Assembly (NCBI GenBank): GCA_028280265.1
Contig: JANQMD010000044.1
Span: forward strand, 1 to 64,000
Source: Flavobacteriaceae bacterium
GTDB lineage: Bacteria > Bacteroidota > Bacteroidia > Flavobacteriales > Flavobacteriaceae
DNA: 64,000 nucleotides
Direction: 5' to 3'
In this document: positions 61,307 to 64,000 of the stretch, in pieces
How positions within the stretch are numbered: position 1 is the stretch's first letter
Layout of the letters: every line of letters begins with the position of its first letter
Program-made: the position numbers and the translations under genes
Notes under the pieces: model-generated
Database searches by the model: none
Seen by the model: only the letters and a program-made list of their open reading frames with translations
What the model was told of the DNA's origin: nothing

Positions 61307-62394
61307 GTGAGACCTCAAATCAACAAGTACGAAAAGGAGAAGAATTACCCGAAGGAAAACTCAAGGAGTTCCTACTAAAGAATGAATTGATCAATTCAAT
61401 AGAGAGTGAACTGTTTGTGAAGCAATTTACACATGGGTATTCCAACTTAACCTATTTATTGACGACAGAAGATCGAGAGTTTGTACTGAGAAAACCTCCC
61501 ATAGGAGCCATCAAGAGAGGTCATGATATGAGTCGCGAATACAAGGTGCAAAGTGGTGTGCAAAAAGGATTCTCCAAGGTTCCCAAGATGTTTGCTTATA
61601 CAAATGACGAATCCATTCTAGGAAGTGAGTTCTACCTCATGGAAAAAGTAAATGGCATCATTTTAAATTACAAGGAAGCAAAAAAGAGAAATATTGCACC
61701 CGAACAATACAAAGTGATTGCCAATTCGTGGTTAGACACTTTTGCAGAATTACATCAGTTGGATTATGAAGCAGTTGGACTTTCTGATTTAGGAAGACCA
61801 GAAGGCTATGTAGAGCGTCAGGTAACGAATTGGGGAAAACAATATCTAAAGGCTGCGACCGAAGATGTTTCTGCTGCAAAAGAGGTCATGCAATGGATGG
61901 AAGAAAATCAACCCAAAGCCTATGAACATTGTTTGATTCACAACGATTATAAATACGATAACGTAGTATTTGCCGAGCCTGTCCTGAACGATGTCAAAGG
62001 AACAAGTTGGACAGAAATCACCGCAGTCCTTGATTGGGAAATGGCAACTTTAGGGGATCCGTTAATGGATTTGGGAACTTCACTAGGATATTGGACAGTA
62101 ACATCCGATCACGATTTTGTGAAACAAGGCATTCCTTCACCTACGATATTTGAAGGAAACCCCATTCGAAGTGAGATTGTAGAAATGTATGCGAATAAAT
62201 CTGGGAGAGACGCCCAAAATATTGTCTTTTATTATGCCTTTGGATTGTTTAAGATCGCAGTAATTGCACAGCAAATTTATTATCGTTATAACAAAGGCCT
62301 CACCACAGATCCGCGATTTGCCAATTTAAACAAGGCATCAGAATTGTGTTGTAATTTGGCTATGAAAGCAATTCAAACAAAACAAATAGATTAA
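61303..62394 (+). CDS. APH/ChoK-type phosphotransferase (ACAD10/11 kinase-like)
   Basis: A 363-residue kinase-fold protein. [25 protein letters not shown] is the N-lobe, [13 protein letters not shown] the catalytic HxDxxxxN loop and [18 protein letters not shown] the metal loop. The family includes aminoglycoside kinases, but the pairing with an ACAD10/11-like dehydrogenase points to phosphorylation of a hydroxyacyl-CoA rather than resistance. The ATGA overlap with the upstream gene shows translational coupling. Confidence 0.92.
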   Translation: MSETSNQQVRKGEELPEGKLKEFLLKNELINSIESELFVKQFTHGYSNLTYLLTTEDREFVLRKPPIGAIKRGHDMSREYKVQSGVQKGFSKVPKMFAYTNDESILGSEFYLMEKVNGIILNYKEAKKRNIAPEQYKVIANSWLDTFAELHQLDYEAVGLSDLGRPEGYVERQVTNWGKQYLKAATEDVSAAKEVMQWMEENQPKAYEHCLIHNDYKYDNVVFAEPVLNDVKGTSWTEITAVLDWEMATLGDPLMDLGTSLGYWTVTSDHDFVKQGIPSPTIFEGNPIRSEIVEMYANKSGRDAQNIVFYYAFGLFKIAVIAQQIYYRYNKGLTTDPRFANLNKASELCCNLAMKAIQTKQID

Positions 62395-62395
62395 G

Positions 62396-62452
62396 GTGTC
62401 TGAGCGGAGTCGAAGACACCATTTAAGGTAGTTTCGACTCTGTTCAATCACC
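62396..62452. repeat. Dispersed hairpin repeat (ggtgtct...agacacc)
   Basis: GGTGTCT and AGACACC form a perfect 7-bp stem around gagcggagtcga at 62396-62421, followed by a second half tagtttcgactctgttcaatcacc. A close relative lies at 62848-62930, so the small gene between is bracketed by similar repeats. Confidence 0.65.
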
Positions 62453-62479
62453 TTGCTATTATTACATAAATATAATATT

Positions 62480-62845
62480 ATGAACCTAAACCTAGAAGGA
62501 ATAGAAAAACTAGAGTCTTTTGATGACAATGTCCCTATTTTTATGTTAAACTATCTCAATTATAAGGATATTGTTGAAGAGACAGGAAAAACAGGAGCAG
62601 AAACTTATGATGAATACTTAATAGAGGCTGCTGCTTTTTTCGAACAACTCGATGCTAATGTTGTTTTTAAAGGAAGACCTCAAGGAATTATTTTAGGTCC
62701 ATCTGAAGAAGAGTTATGGGACGAGATTCTCATTGTAAAATATGTCAACAAGTATGAGTTTTTTAAAATTTTTCAAATGGAAGGTTACCCCTTAGAATTG
62801 AGAGCTTCGGCATTGTCTGACTCTAGACTGATATTTTGTGAATAA
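62480..62845 (+). CDS. DUF1330-like small protein
   Basis: A 121-residue protein in the style of the dimeric alpha/beta-barrel DUF1330 family: VPIFMLNYLNYKD near the N-terminus, ETYDEYLIEAAAFFEQ, the strand VVFKGRPQGIILGP, WDEILIVKYVNKYEFF, and the tail LRASALSDSRLIF. The start at 62480 is preferred over 62453. It is bracketed by two similar intergenic repeats. No catalytic role is established. Confidence 0.75.
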   Translation: MNLNLEGIEKLESFDDNVPIFMLNYLNYKDIVEETGKTGAETYDEYLIEAAAFFEQLDANVVFKGRPQGIILGPSEEELWDEILIVKYVNKYEFFKIFQMEGYPLELRASALSDSRLIFCE

Positions 62846-62847
62846 AA

Positions 62848-62930
62848 GGTGTCTGAGTCGTCATGCTGAGCTTGTCGAAGTATAGTCTAAGACACAATCA
62901 AAGTGATTTCGACTCCGCTCAATCACCAAA
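62848..62930. repeat. Dispersed composite repeat before the second SDR gene
   Basis: ggtgtctgagtcgtcatgct leads into gagcttgtcgaagtatagtc and then gtgatttcgactccgctcaa tcacc. It combines two repeat families seen elsewhere (52021 and 62396). Translation of it creates a false upstream start at 62903 for the SDR gene. Confidence 0.65.
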
Positions 62931-62944
62931 ATAATAGAATACGT

Positions 62945-63700
62945 ATGCAAGTAAAAAACAAAGTTGTCATTGTAACAGGAGCAGGTTCTGGAATTGGAAG
63001 AGCTACTGCACTGCACTTTGCTCATTTTGGAGCCAAAGTGATTGTATCAGACATTAACTTAGAAAAAGCACAAAAAGTTTCCGAAGAAATTGTAACAAAT
63101 TTTGGAGAATCGCTACCTATAAGAGCAAATGTTGCCAAATATGAAGAAGTAGAAAATCTTATTCAGCATGCCGTTACGGCTTATGGTCAATTAGATGTAA
63201 TGGTGAATAATGCTGGAATTGGCCCAAAGAAATTGCTCAAAACAGCAGAATATACCTTAGAAGATTGGGACAGTGTCATTGCCGTCAATCAAACTGGTGT
63301 GTTCTACTGCATGAAATTGGCTTTGCAACAAATGATGAAACAAGGATTTGGAAATATTGTGAATGTAGCTTCTTTAGCAGGCTTAAAAGCATCGTTGAAT
63401 AATTTGTCTTATTCGGCAAGTAAGTTTGCGGTGGTAGGAATGACAAAATCAGCTGCTTTGGAATATGCCAAAACTGGCATTCGGATCAACGCAGTATGCC
63501 CAGGCTACACAGAGTCAAATTTACTGAGTCAATTATTGTCTGCTCGTCCCGATATGGATGATTTGTTAAAAGCAGTCATTCCCATGAAACGCTATGGAGA
63601 TGCCAAAGAAGTAGCAGATGCCATTGTATGGTTAGCATCGGATCAAACAAAGTTCATTACAGGTCAAACCATCACCATAGATGGCGGAACCTCATTGTAA
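62945..63700 (+). CDS. Short-chain dehydrogenase/reductase (SDR)
   Basis: A 251-residue classical SDR with the cofactor motif VTGAGSGIGRATALHFA, NNAGIGPKKLL, the catalytic Ser in NIVNVASLAGL, Tyr/Lys in LSYSASKFAVVGM and the C-terminal FITGQTITIDGGTSL. The start at 62945 matches the family N-terminus. It is the last enzyme of the acyl-CoA run. The specific alcohol or ketone substrate is unknown. Confidence 0.93.
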   Translation: MQVKNKVVIVTGAGSGIGRATALHFAHFGAKVIVSDINLEKAQKVSEEIVTNFGESLPIRANVAKYEEVENLIQHAVTAYGQLDVMVNNAGIGPKKLLKTAEYTLEDWDSVIAVNQTGVFYCMKLALQQMMKQGFGNIVNVASLAGLKASLNNLSYSASKFAVVGMTKSAALEYAKTGIRINAVCPGYTESNLLSQLLSARPDMDDLLKAVIPMKRYGDAKEVADAIVWLASDQTKFITGQTITIDGGTSL

Positions 63701-63738
63701 ATAAAAAATAGAATTACAAATAATAAATTAGAGAACAA

Positions 63739-64000
63739 ATGAAAAAATGGATTCCATTAATTATTCTAGCTATTGTCCTTATAGGCGGTTACAGCTGGCC
63801 AAAGGGTTTAACAACACGGCTGTAGAGCATCAAGAAAATGCGAAGACAGCTTGGTCTAATGTAGAGAGTGCCTATCAACGTAGAAATGACTTGATTGGAA
63901 ACTTGGTAAAAACGGTGCAAGGAGCTGCCGATTTTGAAAAGTCAACCTTAACTGAAGTCATTAGTGCAAGAGCCAAAGCAACTTCTGTGAATATCGATGC
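63739..64000 (+). pseudogene. lemA: lemA, frameshifted and cut by the right edge
   Basis: LemA-type membrane protein. The start MKKWIPLIILAIVLIGGYSW is followed by a stop after eight further codons in frame. The +1-shifted frame continues KGFNNTAVEHQENAKTAW and then NVESAYQRRNDLIGNLVKTV, a typical LemA body with a coiled start. Adding one G at the GG run at 63797-63798 (TGGCC to TGGGCC) would restore the usual SWAKGFNN sequence. The gene runs off the window. A sequencing or assembly error is as likely as a real mutation. Confidence 0.8.

Noticed and set aside
61303..62394. Aminoglycoside resistance kinase
   Set aside because: The fold is shared, but the 4-bp overlap with an ACAD10/11-like dehydrogenase points to acyl-CoA metabolism.

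Overview
The window reads as a chromosomal segment of a gliding marine-type Flavobacteriaceae bacterium (Bacteroidota). Supporting signs are the low GC content, two secreted proteins with type IX secretion C-terminal domains (one type A, one type B with the gliding-motility CHU_C domain), a GSCFA protein, DUF6090 proteins, promoter elements of the TAnnTTTG type and many short dispersed palindromic repeats between genes. I saw no rRNA, tRNA, CRISPR array or classical insertion sequence.

Layout. 1-4761: an accessory-looking edge with a conserved small protein, a secreted Asp-box protein, and a frameshifted AT-rich reverse transcriptase whose C-terminal extension carries an RxxxxH motif. 4762-16960: a divergent trehalose pair (OtsAB fusion and a GH15 enzyme), a large secreted Asp-box protein between two DUF6090 membrane proteins, tandem alpha/beta hydrolases and a DUF4846 protein. 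16977-24376: housekeeping genes (OmpA-like lipoprotein, ApbE, methionine aminopeptidase, two single-cysteine thioredoxin-like proteins, GpmI).

24515-41967 is a phenylacetate catabolic cluster: a TetR/PaaR-like regulator, a perfect 20-bp palindromic operator, then paaE, A, B, C, D, G, H, I, thiolase, Z, F and Y. PaaABCDE epoxidises phenylacetyl-CoA, PaaG isomerises the epoxide to the oxepin, PaaZ opens the ring and oxidises the aldehyde, and PaaF, PaaH and the thiolase beta-oxidise the product to acetyl-CoA and succinyl-CoA. PaaI and PaaY are housekeeping or repair partners. No paaK (ligase) is present. A large type IX adhesin-like gene sits inside the cluster.

The most unusual feature is that almost every junction of this operon carries an imperfect long hairpin, and four junctions carry a small gene of the four-helix-bundle (S23, 23S rRNA intervening-sequence protein) family. 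At least three of these genes lie inside inverted-repeat arms, so they are built like rRNA intervening sequences but sit between the cistrons of a catabolic mRNA.

42062-47370 holds a branched-chain 2-oxo-acid dehydrogenase set (Lrp-type regulator, E2, branched-chain aminotransferase, fused E1), with dispersed repeats captured in frame inside the E2 and E1 genes. 47424-56633 holds a rhodanese, a TPR histidine kinase/response regulator pair, a GSCFA protein, AlaS, an M23 peptidase and a MerR regulator. 56741-63700 is a second acyl-CoA catabolic run (two acyl-CoA dehydrogenases, two SDRs, an APH-type kinase) that resembles a split form of the ACAD10/11 system. The right edge cuts a frameshifted lemA.
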